Origin: Lentzea sp. NBRC 105346
GTDB lineage: Bacteria; Actinomycetota; Actinomycetes; Mycobacteriales; Pseudonocardiaceae
NCBI RefSeq assembly: GCF_030269605.1
Contig: NZ_BSTQ01000017.1
Span: 124,001-188,000 of the forward strand
Direction of reading: 5' to 3'
Length of the DNA: 64,000 bases
Part shown: in pieces, positions 55,562 to 64,000 of the stretch
Numbering within the stretch: the first letter of the stretch is position 1
Layout of the letters: each line of letters opens with the position of its first letter
Made by a program: the position numbers and the translations under genes
Notes under the pieces: model-generated
Database searches by the model: none
The model's input: the letters and a program-made list of their open reading frames with translations, nothing else
Told to the model about the DNA's origin: nothing

Positions 55562-56704
55562 TCATCGATCCACTCGTCCGGGTGAACGGGTGTCGACGAG
55601 CTCGACGATGTGCGCCTCCGTCGGGTCCGGCGCCTCCCACTTGGCGGCGAGCCGGTCGATCACCGTCCGCGGCACGGGTTCGGTCCGCGCACGGTTGCGG
55701 GCGTGCAGCGTGGCCGGCGGCGCCTCGAGACCGACGAGCGTGATCCGCGCGTGGTAGCCGGCGGCGAGGCCGATGCAGCGGTCGCGCATCTGACGCGAGA
55801 TGTTGGTGGCGTTCCAGACGAACGGCCGCTTGGCGCGCAGGTGATCGCGGGCGAGCTCGAACGCTCGCGCGGCAACGGCCCGCTGGTCGCCCGCCGGGTC
55901 CGCGCCGAGCTGGTCGCGCACCGCGTCGAGGCTCACGACCGGCCAGTCCGGGCGGTTCTGCGCGATCCAGTGATCCTTGCCGACGCCCGGAAGTCCGGAA
56001 AGGACAGTCACATCGACGCGAGTGTCGTCGTACGCCGCGTAGTTCGGATCGCGGCCGGGCGTGCGGAAGTACCGGAACCGTGCATGGTCGCTGGGAAACG
56101 TCCTCGGGCGGTCCAGACAGTCCAGCTCACGGCAGTAGTCCCGGTACAGCGCGATGTTCTCGAGCACCTCGGCGGTGTCGCCGCAGACGCGGCCCTCGAT
56201 GTCCGCGGTGGCGAGGATCGCGAGATCGTCGTTGCGTGCCAGCAGGCTCACGCGGAACGCGATGCGCTCGAGGTCCGGCCGCTCCAAACCCCAGAACGGC
56301 ACCTGGTGGTGCCGCACGAGTGCGGCGACATGCTCCCGCTGACGGGATGCCACGTCGAGTTCCCACAGGATCCGGCGGGCCAGCAGATCACCCGCTCGCG
56401 AGTGGCCGTGCGCGGTGATCCGGTCACCGTCCACCTGGGTGCGGAACGGCTTCGCCGAGTCGTGCAGCAGCACCGCGGCGAACAGCAGCACGCGGTCCTC
56501 CTCGGATCGATCGCGCCATTCCCGTTGCCGCGCAAGCGCTTCACACGCCATGCGGGTGTGTGTGGCGACATCTCCCTCGGCATGATGAACGGCGTCCTGC
56601 GGCACCCCGTCCAGCTGCCGCACCCACGCGAACTCCTGGTGGATCGCCCGCCAGTCGACCGTCCAGTGCGGCGGCTTCGGGCAGAGCTCCTCAAAGACCC
56701 GCAT
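55562..56704 (-). CDS. HD-Pnk-like RNA end-healing enzyme (HD domain plus polynucleotide kinase)
   Basis: A 380-residue fusion. The N-terminal HD domain has HHAEGDVATHTRMACE (about 40-55), LLHDSAK (81-82) and HGHSRAG. The C-terminal P-loop domain has LSGLPGVGKDHW (about 237-244) and FVWNATNISRQMRD, a polynucleotide-kinase-like set. This order matches Runella HD-Pnk, in which the HD domain removes 2',3'-phosphates and the kinase phosphorylates 5'-OH ends. It overlaps the RNA ligase gene by 14 bp, so healing and sealing are encoded together. The catalytic roles are inferred from that family. Confidence 0.82.
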   Translation of the reverse strand: MRVFEELCPKPPHWTVDWRAIHQEFAWVRQLDGVPQDAVHHAEGDVATHTRMACEALARQREWRDRSEEDRVLLFAAVLLHDSAKPFRTQVDGDRITAHGHSRAGDLLARRILWELDVASRQREHVAALVRHHQVPFWGLERPDLERIAFRVSLLARNDDLAILATADIEGRVCGDTAEVLENIALYRDYCRELDCLDRPRTFPSDHARFRYFRTPGRDPNYAAYDDTRVDVTVLSGLPGVGKDHWIAQNRPDWPVVSLDAVRDQLGADPAGDQRAVAARAFELARDHLRAKRPFVWNATNISRQMRDRCIGLAAGYHARITLVGLEAPPATLHARNRARTEPVPRTVIDRLAAKWEAPDPTEAHIVELVDTRSPGRVDR

Positions 56705-57476
56705 ACATCACCGCCGGGTCCGCGAGCCGGTTGGGCAGGATCGGCCGGTCCTGCCAGTGGCTGCCCGAGTCGAGCACCGCGGTGAGGAAGGTCGGCCGCA
56801 CCCACTTGTAGCGGGCGACGGTCAGGTCGTCCTCCTCGACCTTGATGTACAGGCCTTCCATGTGGTCGTCGGCGTCGGTCTCGCGCTGGGTCCGCTCGGG
56901 GTCCAGCCCGTGGGCCCGCGCGGTCTCGGCGAGGGTGTCGCGCCAGTTCGCGGTGCGACACGTCGACGTCGTGACCAGGCTCGTCAGGGCCTTGATGTTC
57001 GCCAGCGCGCCTTCGTGCAGCACGGGAACCGACACGACGGGCGTGCCCCGGAGCACTTCCCGGCGCCTCGGTGTCGAGAGAAACTCGTTCGTGGCGCGAT
57101 CGAGAAGGTCGAACTCGCAGAAGTAGTGCGGCAACGCGTCGTAGAACACGGTGTGCTTGGCGTACAGCCATTCGCCGTACAGCACGTACCGCGTGCCGAG
57201 GCTGCGCCACAGGCTGTCGCGGTGCGCCGCGACCCAAGCCTTGAGCTGTGTGAACTGCCGTTCGCGATGCCCGCCCGCCAGGAAGTGACCGCGACTCTGC
57301 AGCCGCGGCTCTCCATCGCCGGTGAAGCTGATGCCCGCGTTGGCGCCGTCGAGCTTCTCCTCGACCACGAGGTGCCGCCCCCGGACAGCCGTGAACGGCA
57401 CCGAGTCGAGGTCCTCGTCGCCCGGCTGGCGGCGGGAGCCCTCGAGGTGCGGCGTCCGCGGGTACTTGAGCAGCAT
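56691..57476 (-). CDS. RNA ligase (nucleotidyltransferase fold)
   Basis: A 261-residue ligase. Motif I VVEEKLDGANAGI (adenylated Lys about 41), Ia RLQSRGHFL, III YVLYGEWLYAKHTVFYDAL and CEFDLLDR, IV MEGLYIKVEEDD, V ARYKWVRPTF. All nucleotidyltransferase motifs are present. It would join 5'-phosphate and 3'-OH RNA ends made by the neighbouring HD-Pnk-like enzyme. The start is uncertain: ATG 57476 gives the family-like MLLKYPRTPHLEGSR, but no ribosome binding site is visible; GTG 57524 would add 16 residues. Confidence 0.85.
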   Translation of the reverse strand: MLLKYPRTPHLEGSRRQPGDEDLDSVPFTAVRGRHLVVEEKLDGANAGISFTGDGEPRLQSRGHFLAGGHRERQFTQLKAWVAAHRDSLWRSLGTRYVLYGEWLYAKHTVFYDALPHYFCEFDLLDRATNEFLSTPRRREVLRGTPVVSVPVLHEGALANIKALTSLVTTSTCRTANWRDTLAETARAHGLDPERTQRETDADDHMEGLYIKVEEDDLTVARYKWVRPTFLTAVLDSGSHWQDRPILPNRLADPAVMYAGL

Positions 57477-57624
57477 GCCGCCGGTTGTATCCGAAAGCTT
57501 CGGGTGAATGCCACGGGTTTTCACACGACCGCGTCGCCCTCACCAGACTTCCGGACGTAGCGGCGTGACTACGATCCGCAACAAGCTGGCACCGGATGCC
57601 ATTTTCCTGAAAGGAACCCTGCAT

Positions 57625-58434
57625 ATGGCACGACGACTTGTCGGCTCCCTGCTGACCGCGGTGGTGGCACTGGCGGTCTGCGCCGCCCCCGCGCAGGCGG
57701 CGCCGATCGACTTCACCGGAATCGTGGCGTTGAACAACTGTTCCGGCTCGCTGGTCCGCACCCCGAAGTCGGCGCCCGGTGACCGCGCCCTGGTCATGAG
57801 CAACGGCCACTGCGTCAAGTTCATGGGCGCGAACGAGGTGATCGTGAACCAGGCGTCGTCCCGCACGTTCACCCTGCTCACTCCCACCGGCGGCTCGGCG
57901 GGCACCCTGCGCGCGGCCAGGCTGGCGTACGCGACGATGAGCGGCACCGACGTCTCGCTCTACCAGCTCAACACCACGTACGCGCAGATCGAGCAGCAGT
58001 ACAAGATCCGCGCGCTCGAACTGTCCACGACGCACCCTGTAGCCGGCTCGGACATCAAGGTCGTCTCCGGCTACTGGAAGCGGATCTACACCTGCAAGGT
58101 CGACGGCTTCGCCTACCAGCTCAAGGAAGCGCAGTGGACCTGGAAGGACTCGATCCGCTACACGCAGTCCTGCAACACCATCGGCGGCACCTCGGGTTCA
58201 CCGGTCGTCGACGTGGCGGGCGGGAAGGTCGTGGGCGTCAACAACACCGGCAACGAGAGCGGCGAGCGCTGCACGCTGAACAACCCGTGTGAGGTCGACC
58301 AGTCCGGTGCCGTGACCGTCCGCAAGGGCACCAACTACGGCCAGGAGACCTTCCACATCAGCGCCTGCTTCGGCCCCGGCACGACGCTGAACCTGTCACT
58401 GCCGGGCTGCACGCTCCCGAAACCGCAAAGCTAG
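57625..58434 (+). CDS. Secreted V8-like serine protease
   Basis: A 269-residue protein with a signal peptide (LVGSLLTAVVALAVCAAPAQA, cleavage about 25) and no evident propeptide. Triad candidates: His in VMSNGHCV (about 62), Asp in SGTDVSLYQL (about 109), Ser in IGGTSGSPVVD (about 190), the glutamyl-endopeptidase-like GTSGSP. Cys residues NNC/GHC, YTC/QSC and RCT/NPC are probably disulfide-bonded. AAAGGA precedes the ATG. The stop overlaps that of convergent recX (CTAG). Confidence 0.87.
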   Translation: MARRLVGSLLTAVVALAVCAAPAQAAPIDFTGIVALNNCSGSLVRTPKSAPGDRALVMSNGHCVKFMGANEVIVNQASSRTFTLLTPTGGSAGTLRAARLAYATMSGTDVSLYQLNTTYAQIEQQYKIRALELSTTHPVAGSDIKVVSGYWKRIYTCKVDGFAYQLKEAQWTWKDSIRYTQSCNTIGGTSGSPVVDVAGGKVVGVNNTGNESGERCTLNNPCEVDQSGAVTVRKGTNYGQETFHISACFGPGTTLNLSLPGCTLPKPQS

Positions 58435-58997
58435 AACTGGTCGTCCAGAGCGGTGGTGCGCAGCTCCTCGCGCACCACCCTGAACGCCATCCCCTCGCTG
58501 TACCCCTTGCGCGCCAACGCCCCCACGAGCCGACGGATCTTGGTCGTCTCGTCGAGACCGTCCATCGTGCGCAGACGTTTGCGCACGAGGTCGCGAGCGC
58601 GAGACTCCTCGGCGTCGGAGTCGACGGCGGCGACGGCTTCCGCCACCACCGCGTCGTCGACTCCCTTGCGCCGCAGCTCCATCGCGAGCGCGCGACGGCC
58701 GAGGCCCTGGTGCTCGTGGCGGGAGCGGACCCAGATCTCGGCGAACGCCGCGTCGTCGATCAGGCCGGCGCGGTCGAACTTGCCGAGCACCTCGTCCGCG
58801 ACGGACTCGGTGATGCCCTTGCGCAGCAACGCGTTGCGCAGCTCCAGCCGAGTGCGCGGCCGGGCGGTGAGCAGCGCGTAGCAGATGTCCTTCGCCCGGC
58901 GAGCCTCGGTGTTTGACGGCCGCTGCTCGGCAGACGGCGGCGAGGTCTCCGGGAAGTCGCTCATCCGGGGCGACCTCCCGAACTCCTCTTCAGTCAT
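58431..58997 (-). CDS. recX: Regulatory protein RecX
   Basis: A 188-residue protein of three-helix repeats: RRAKDICYALLTARPRTRLEL, KFDRAGLIDDAAFAEIWV, RKGYSEGMAFRVVRE. It inhibits or modulates RecA filaments. The start overlaps the recA stop by one base (TGATG), so it is translationally coupled to recA. The N-terminal 30 residues are a non-conserved extension. Confidence 0.95.
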   Translation of the reverse strand: MTEEEFGRSPRMSDFPETSPPSAEQRPSNTEARRAKDICYALLTARPRTRLELRNALLRKGITESVADEVLGKFDRAGLIDDAAFAEIWVRSRHEHQGLGRRALAMELRRKGVDDAVVAEAVAAVDSDAEESRARDLVRKRLRTMDGLDETTKIRRLVGALARKGYSEGMAFRVVREELRTTALDDQF

Positions 58998-60040
58998 CAG
59001 AACTCGGTCGGCGCCGGAGCCGTGTCGTCGGCGTCGAGCGTCGCGCCGATGCCCAGCTTGTCCTTGATGCGCTTCTCGATCTCGTTCGCGATGTCCGGGT
59101 TCTCCAGCAGGAACTTGCGGGCGTTCTCCTTGCCCTGCCCCAGCTGGTCGCCCTCGTAGGTGTACCAGGCACCGGACTTGCGCAGGATGCCCTGGTCGAC
59201 GCCCATGTCGATGAGCGAGCCCTCACGGCTGACGCCCTTGCCGTACAGGATGTCGAACTCGGCCTGCTTGAACGGCGGCGCGACCTTGTTCTTCACGACC
59301 TTGACCCTGGTGCGGTTGCCGACGGGCTCGCCGCCGTCCTTCAGGGTCTCGATGCGGCGCACGTCCAGACGCACGGAGGCGTAGAACTTCAGCGCCTTAC
59401 CACCGGTCGTGGTCTCCGGGGAGCCGAACATCACGCCGATCTTCTCGCGCAGCTGGTTGATGAAGATCGCGGTCGTGCCGGACGCGTTGAGCGCACCGGT
59501 GATCTTGCGCAGCGCCTGGCTCATCAGGCGGGCCTGGAGGCCGACGTGGTTGTCGCCCATCTCGCCCTCGATCTCGGCGCGCGGCACGAGCGCGGCGACC
59601 GAGTCGATGACCAGGATGTCCAGCGCGCCGGAGCGGACCAGCATGTCCGCGATCTCCAGCGCCTGCTCACCGGTGTCGGGCTGCGAGACGAGCAGCGCGT
59701 CGGTGTCGACGCCCAGCTTCTTCGCATACTCGGGGTCGAGCGCGTGCTCGGCGTCGATGAACGCCGCGATGCCGCCGTTCTTCTGGGCGTTCGCGACCGC
59801 GTGCAGCGCGACGGTCGTCTTACCGGAGGACTCCGGGCCGTAGATCTCGACGACCCGGCCGCGCGGCAGACCGCCGATGCCGAGCGCCACGTCCAACGCG
59901 ATCGCACCGGTCGGGATGACCTCGATCGGAGCGCGGCCCTCTTCGCCGAGCCGCATCACCGAGCCCTTGCCGAACTGCTTGTCGATCTGCGCCAGCGCCA
60001 GCTCGAGCGCCTTGTCCCTGTCGGGTGCTGCAGGTGCCAC
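58997..60040 (-). CDS. recA: Recombinase RecA
   Basis: A 347-residue protein, standard length. Walker [10 protein letters not shown] (68-75), Walker [15 protein letters not shown], the L2 region [21 protein letters not shown] and the signature [11 protein letters not shown]. It drives homologous recombination and LexA cleavage. GTG 60040 gives [13 protein letters not shown] with GAGGTGG just upstream; ATG 60079 is a possible alternative. An SOS box lies 106 bp upstream. No intein is present. Confidence 0.98.
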   Translation of the reverse strand: MAPAAPDRDKALELALAQIDKQFGKGSVMRLGEEGRAPIEVIPTGAIALDVALGIGGLPRGRVVEIYGPESSGKTTVALHAVANAQKNGGIAAFIDAEHALDPEYAKKLGVDTDALLVSQPDTGEQALEIADMLVRSGALDILVIDSVAALVPRAEIEGEMGDNHVGLQARLMSQALRKITGALNASGTTAIFINQLREKIGVMFGSPETTTGGKALKFYASVRLDVRRIETLKDGGEPVGNRTRVKVVKNKVAPPFKQAEFDILYGKGVSREGSLIDMGVDQGILRKSGAWYTYEGDQLGQGKENARKFLLENPDIANEIEKRIKDKLGIGATLDADDTAPAPTEF

Positions 60041-60146
60041 GGATCCACCTCGTCCTGTCTTAGGCCTTTGTTTCGTCATGTTGGACCTGACGCTACGGAC
60101 AGGGTCTGACAATTTTCGCGAGGCCTGGTTGCGGGCACTACTGTAG

Positions 60147-60162
60147 CCGAACATCTGTTCGA
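60147..60162. promoter_or_regulatory. LexA (SOS) box of recA
   Basis: CCGAACATCTGTTCGA differs from the consensus TCGAAC-N4-GTTCGA only at the first base. Positioned between DUF3046 and recA. Confidence 0.9.
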
Positions 60163-60181
60163 CGGAACAACCGACACGCCA

Positions 60182-60376
60182 TCAGCGCCGATGCTCGGGA
60201 ACATCGAACGCCTCGCACACCGCGAGCCAGATCTCCTTGGCCGGGATTCCGGCCTCCAGTGCCTGGTCGGCGGTGCGCCCGCCCAGCGAGGACAACACGT
60301 GATCATGGGCCAGCATCTCGGCCCTGATCTCACCGAACTCCCCTGCCATCAGCTTCCGGAACATCGTGTTGCGCAT
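60182..60376 (-). CDS. DUF3046 protein (Rv2738c-like)
   Basis: A 64-residue protein MRNTMFRKLMAGEFGEIRAE and onward, containing HDHVLSSLGGRTADQALEAG. A conserved actinobacterial neighbour directly upstream of recA; function unknown. ATG 60376 with GGGACAG upstream was chosen over an earlier in-frame start. The last residues lie just before the recA promoter and SOS box. Confidence 0.88.
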   Translation of the reverse strand: MRNTMFRKLMAGEFGEIRAEMLAHDHVLSSLGGRTADQALEAGIPAKEIWLAVCEAFDVPEHRR

Positions 60377-60386
60377 CTGTCCCAGA

Positions 60387-61637
60387 CTAGCCAACGGGTC
60401 TGCGCAGGGTCACGAAGAGGCAGACCACCAGCAGTGGCAGCGCCGTGAAGCCCACGATCAGCCCGAGCGAGGCGTAGGACCAGGCGGTGACGACGATGCC
60501 GGACACCGCGCCACCGACCGCGCCACCGACGTTCATGCACAGGTCGGACAACCCCTGCGCGGCCGGCCGGTCCGCCACCGCGACGGACTCGGTGAGCAGC
60601 GCCGAACCGGCGACCAGCCCGGCGGACCAGCCGAAGCCCAGCAACGCGAGTCCCGCCGCGAGCTGCGGCGCCTCGTGTGAGGGCGCCATGCCCGCGATGC
60701 CGGACGCGGCGACGACGAGCGCGGCGCCGATCGCGAGGACGGGGATGCGGCCGAGTTTGTCGGCCATCCATCCGAACAGGGGACTCGCCGCGTACATCGC
60801 CGCGATGTGCAGGCTGATGACGACGCCGACGACCTTGAGCGACGACCCCGCGTGGTTCATGTGCACCGGCGTCATCGACATGAGGCCGACCATCGCGGTG
60901 TGGCACAACGTCATGCCGGCCAGCGCCAGCCGCGCCGCCGGGGTGAGCGTCGCCCACGTGCGCAGCCCGCCGGGCGCGCCACCGCCGCCGCAATGGGACG
61001 GCACAACGGGTTTCGCCTCCCGCACGATCACCAGCGGGTCGGGCCGCAACGCCAGGTGCACGGCCAGCGCCGCGGTCGCGAGCACGACGGCGCCCAGGAG
61101 GAACGGTCCCGCGCCCACGGGCAGTCCGAACCCCGACGCCACCCGGCCGGCGGGATCGGCGAGGTTGGGCCCGACGACCGCGCCGATCGTGGCCGCCCAG
61201 ACGACCATGGACAGTTCCCGCGCGCGCCGGTGCGGATGCGCGAGGTCGGTCGCGGCGTATCGCGCGGCGAGGTTCGCGCTGGACGCGCCACCGAACAGCA
61301 CCAGGGCCGCGAGCAGCAGGATCCACTGCCCGGCGATCACCGCGAGCGCCGCGATCACGGCCCCGAGCGCGCCGAGCCCGTAGCCGAGCACGAGCGCGGG
61401 CCGCCGCCCGCGTCGGACGGCGATCCGGGCGGCCAGCAGCGAGATGACCGCCGCGCCGGTGACGGCCGCGGTCTGCGCGAACCCGCCGACGGCGTCGGAT
61501 CCGGACAGCGCCGCCGCGATCAGGGTGCTGACGGCCAGGCCGATCGCCATGCCCGCCGCACCGAGGACCTGCGTCGCGGTGAGCACGCGCAGCACTCTGC
61601 GCTGGACGTGCTCCACCTGCGGCGCGGCCGTCTTCAT
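60387..61637 (-). CDS. MFS transporter
   Basis: A 416-residue protein with about 12 membrane segments. The loop after segment 2 has [16 protein letters not shown] and the central loop is long and hydrophilic (RPDPLVIVREAKPVVPSH). Probably an efflux carrier; substrate unknown. ATG 61637 was chosen; GTG 61643, two codons upstream, is an alternative. It ends 10 bp before the DUF3046 start. Confidence 0.85.
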   Translation of the reverse strand: MKTAAPQVEHVQRRVLRVLTATQVLGAAGMAIGLAVSTLIAAALSGSDAVGGFAQTAAVTGAAVISLLAARIAVRRGRRPALVLGYGLGALGAVIAALAVIAGQWILLLAALVLFGGASSANLAARYAATDLAHPHRRARELSMVVWAATIGAVVGPNLADPAGRVASGFGLPVGAGPFLLGAVVLATAALAVHLALRPDPLVIVREAKPVVPSHCGGGGAPGGLRTWATLTPAARLALAGMTLCHTAMVGLMSMTPVHMNHAGSSLKVVGVVISLHIAAMYAASPLFGWMADKLGRIPVLAIGAALVVAASGIAGMAPSHEAPQLAAGLALLGFGWSAGLVAGSALLTESVAVADRPAAQGLSDLCMNVGGAVGGAVSGIVVTAWSYASLGLIVGFTALPLLVVCLFVTLRRPVG

Positions 61638-61686
61638 GATCACGATGGTGGCACGTGACCAGCACGTCTTAATAGAGCCGTCCGGG

Positions 61687-63471
61687 TCAGGTGCCCGGCT
61701 GCACCGTCTTCTCGAAGAAGTCGGCCACGTTGTCGGCGGACAGTTCGGCGTTCTCGCCGTCGCTCTTGGTGAGGATGCCGAACATCGGGCGATCCTTGAC
61801 GGTGAAGACGAGCACACCGACGCCGTTGTCCGCGGTGGCGCGGTACTGGCCCTCCAGCCCGTTGCCGGTCCAGTCGGCCTCGACGCGGTCGGTGTTGAAC
61901 GTCTTCACCACGGCCTCGGCGTTGGTGCTCGCGCCGGTAACCGTCTCGGTGAGGATGTACTGGACCGCGTAGCCGTCGCGCACCTGGCACGTCACGACCG
62001 TGCCCTTGATCTCGTCCATGCCCGTGACCTGCGCGGACTGGGCGGACTCACACGTCGAGCCGTCCGGCACCGCGCCGGCGAGCTGGCGCAGGCACGGCGT
62101 GAAGCCCTTGTCGTCCTGCGTGGTGTTGTCCTTGCAGTCCTGGGCGTCGGGCAGGTTCGGCCTGGTCAGCGCGAACACCGTGCCCACGACGGCGAGCAGC
62201 AGGACCACCGCGGCGCCGATCGCGATGAGCGCCTTCTTGTTGTCCTTCTTCGGCGCGGCCTGCTGCTGCGGGAAGTGGAACTGCTGGGGCCCGGTGACCG
62301 GGTAGGTGCCGCTGACCGAATACGGCCCGCTCGGCATCTGGTGCGCGCCGGACACGTTCGGGTTCGGCACCTGGTACGAGCCTGACACGTCCGGTTTGAC
62401 CGGTTCCGTCACGACGGTCGCGGGTTCGACGTGCTTCTTCGCCGGGTCCTCGGCGCGCAGCGTGATGGTGTCCTTGGCGACGACATGCGCGCCCAGCGCC
62501 GCGGCGGGCGCGTCGAGCAGCGTCGGCGTGAGCCCCTTGGCCGCGATCATCTGCGCCACCAGCGGAGTCCGGCTCGCCCCGCCGACGAGGCCGACCCCGG
62601 CGGGGGTCACGCCCGCAGTGCGGATCACCGACGCCAGCAGGTCGGCGCCGCGGGAGACGTCGCCGCGGATCAGGGCTTCGAGCTCGACGCGCGTGATGGT
62701 CACGGCACCGAACGGCTCGGGCATCCGGAGTTCGGTCTGCGGGTGCTGCGACAGGGCTTCCTTGGCCGTGCGGATGGCTTCCTTCAACTCGGCACGTGTG
62801 CGCCGGTCGTCGTCGTCCTCCGGGCGAAGGACCTTCATCCAGTCCGCGGGGTGCTGGTGCGCGACCTGCCGTCCGAGGTGGTCGAGCAACGCCTGGTCGA
62901 CGTCGAGGCCGCCGACGTCGGCGAGTCCGTCGTCGGCGAGCACGGTGAACCCGGCCGGCGTCGCGCCGACGACCGACACGTCGAGCGTGCCCGCGCCGTA
63001 GTCGAACACGGCGAGCGCCTGACCCGCGGGCAGGCGCGCGTAGGAGGCGATGGCGACGGGTTCCGGAACAAGCACCAGATCGGGTGACATTCCGGCGAGG
63101 CGGGCGGCCGACAGCAGGACGTTGCGCCGGGTCGGCCCCCACTGCGCGGGGTGCGTCAGGCGGATCTCGGTCGGTTCCTCCCGCACCTTTTCCATGAGGT
63201 GCGCGAGGATCGCGGCCAGTACGTCGGTGACGGGCACGACCTGGTCGCCGAACGCGATCGTGCCGTCGTCGATGCGGCGTTTGGGCGTGGCCTCGTAGCG
63301 GGCGGGGTCGTCGCGGCCGAGTTCTTCGGCCCGCGTGCCGGCGACGAGCGTGCCGTCCTCCGCGCAGTAGACCCCGGACGGCATCGACTCCAGCGGTCTG
63401 GGTGGCTGGCCGGGCGTGGTCAGCACCGCGACGGTGGTGGAAGTGCCCAGGTCGACGGACAGGACGGTCAC
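61687..63471 (-). CDS. Hsp70-like ATPase fused to a membrane anchor and extracytoplasmic domain
   Basis: A 594-residue protein. An actin/Hsp70-type ATPase fills about residues 1-340: LSVDLGTSTTVAVL (phosphate 1), VFDYGAGTLDVSVV (phosphate 2) and VGLVGGASRTPLV (adenosine). The substrate-binding domain of DnaK is absent. A Pro/Gly/Tyr-rich linker with SGSYQVPNPNVSGAHQMP follows, then membrane segment ALIAIGAAVVLLLAVVGTVFAL (about 412-434) and an extracytoplasmic domain of about 155 residues with Cys in DCKD, PCLR, TCES and TCQV. GTG 63471 is preceded by GAGGGGAG. Confidence 0.88.
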   Translation of the reverse strand: MTVLSVDLGTSTTVAVLTTPGQPPRPLESMPSGVYCAEDGTLVAGTRAEELGRDDPARYEATPKRRIDDGTIAFGDQVVPVTDVLAAILAHLMEKVREEPTEIRLTHPAQWGPTRRNVLLSAARLAGMSPDLVLVPEPVAIASYARLPAGQALAVFDYGAGTLDVSVVGATPAGFTVLADDGLADVGGLDVDQALLDHLGRQVAHQHPADWMKVLRPEDDDDRRTRAELKEAIRTAKEALSQHPQTELRMPEPFGAVTITRVELEALIRGDVSRGADLLASVIRTAGVTPAGVGLVGGASRTPLVAQMIAAKGLTPTLLDAPAAALGAHVVAKDTITLRAEDPAKKHVEPATVVTEPVKPDVSGSYQVPNPNVSGAHQMPSGPYSVSGTYPVTGPQQFHFPQQQAAPKKDNKKALIAIGAAVVLLLAVVGTVFALTRPNLPDAQDCKDNTTQDDKGFTPCLRQLAGAVPDGSTCESAQSAQVTGMDEIKGTVVTCQVRDGYAVQYILTETVTGASTNAEAVVKTFNTDRVEADWTGNGLEGQYRATADNGVGVLVFTVKDRPMFGILTKSDGENAELSADNVADFFEKTVQPGT

Positions 63472-63548
63472 CGTTCTCCCCTCAGAGTTTGTCGTGGTGG
63501 ACTCTGCCACATCAAAAACTGTCAGACCTCGGGTTCATGATGTGTGCC

Positions 63549-64000
63549 ATGGACGTGTTGGAGGCTTTCTCGCCGGCGACCAGGCAGTGGTTCACCGGGG
63601 CTTTCGCCGCGCCCACGCAGGCTCAGACCGGTGCGTGGGCGGCGGCGGCCGCCGGGCAGCACGCGCTGGTCATCGCGCCGACCGGCTCGGGCAAGACGCT
63701 GGCCGCCTTTCTGTGGGCGCTGGACCGGCTGGCGTCGGCCCCGAAACCGGCCGAGCCGAAACACCGCTGCCGCGTCCTCTACATATCGCCGTTGAAGGCG
63801 CTGGCGGTGGACGTCGAACGCAACCTGCGGGCGCCGCTCGCGGGCATCCGGCAGGCGGCGTTCCGGCTGGGCGCGCCGGAGCCGTCGATCACGGTCGGCA
63901 TGCGCACCGGCGACACCCCGGCCGAGGAGCGGCGGCTGTTCCAGCGCACCCCGCCGGATGTGCTGGTGACGACGCCGGAGTCGCTGTTCCTGCTGCTCAC
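63549..64000 (+). CDS. lhr: Lhr-type DEAD/DEAH helicase, 5' end only
   Basis: The first about 150 residues, cut by the window end. The N-terminus DVLEAFSPATRQWFTGAFAA, the Q-like motif PTQAQTGAW, Walker A IAPTGSGKTLAAFLW, motif Ia YISPLKALAVDVERNL, then MRTGDTPAEERR and VLVTTPESLF are the signature of Lhr, a large (about 1500 residue) 3'-5' helicase linked to DNA repair. ATG 63549 is used; ATGs at 63537 and 63540 are in frame alternatives. It is divergent from the Hsp70-like gene. Confidence 0.88.
   Translation, partial: MDVLEAFSPATRQWFTGAFAAPTQAQTGAWAAAAAGQHALVIAPTGSGKTLAAFLWALDRLASAPKPAEPKHRCRVLYISPLKALAVDVERNLRAPLAGIRQAAFRLGAPEPSITVGMRTGDTPAEERRLFQRTPPDVLVTTPESLFLLL

Overview
The window is chromosomal DNA from a high-GC actinomycete, most likely a member of the Pseudonocardiales (Lentzea, Saccharothrix, Actinosynnema type). 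The evidence is gene order. Read from right to left it runs DUF3046, recA, recX, then (after several insertions) miaB, a small membrane protein, DUF349, a LigB-like protein, miaA, dapF, hflX, lexA, nrdR. This matches the Mycobacterium tuberculosis Rv2738c to Rv2718c block. A second mycobacterial-type block (an Rv0250c-like protein plus an Sdh1-type succinate dehydrogenase) lies in the middle. Frequent GTG starts, 1 to 28 bp gene overlaps and LexA boxes of the TCGAAC-N4-GTTCGA type agree with this placement.

Layout. 0-6 kb: a rifampin-phosphotransferase-like enzyme (cut by the window), two tandem ADP-ribosylglycohydrolase-fold proteins, an NTF2-like protein, a WYL regulator and a ferritin-like protein. 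6-16 kb: nrdR-nrdJ, an AfsR/SARP-type giant regulator, and a secreted protease with its I36-type inhibitor. 16-17 kb: lexA with a divergent small membrane protein and two SOS boxes. 17-30 kb: a short P450 with a divergent regulator, hflX, an ArsR-like/MFS pair, a gluconolactonase-like protein, dapF, miaA, a DUF349 protein and miaB. 30-36 kb: a TAXI-type binding lipoprotein, a two-component system and a gluABCD-type amino-acid ABC transporter. 36-40 kb: an S15 peptidase and a compositionally different small-gene cassette built around an XRE regulator. 40-46 kb: succinate dehydrogenase and the Entner-Doudoroff pair edd-eda. 46-55 kb: a PEP-synthase/glucan-dikinase-like enzyme with an MFS transporter, a LuxR-type ATPase regulator, and an ECF sigma/anti-sigma/DUF4142 module. 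55-58 kb: a two-gene RNA end-healing and ligation module, then a secreted V8-like protease. 58-64 kb: recX, recA (SOS box upstream), DUF3046, an MFS transporter, a membrane-bound Hsp70-like protein and the start of an Lhr-type helicase.

The most unusual content is threefold. (1) Two tiny genes, both on the minus strand and each with a strong ribosome binding site, encode near-identical 18-residue peptides. They bracket the XRE/DUF6879 cassette at 37.7 and 39.8 kb, and the differences between them fall mainly at third codon positions. (2) An AT-rich palindromic repeat around CAATATATTGCGTTCTGCAT occurs once between genes and three times in frame inside a gluconolactonase-like gene and edd. (3) An HD-Pnk-like healing enzyme is coupled to an RNA ligase. 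All functional calls were made by reading the translated sequence; no database search was possible.
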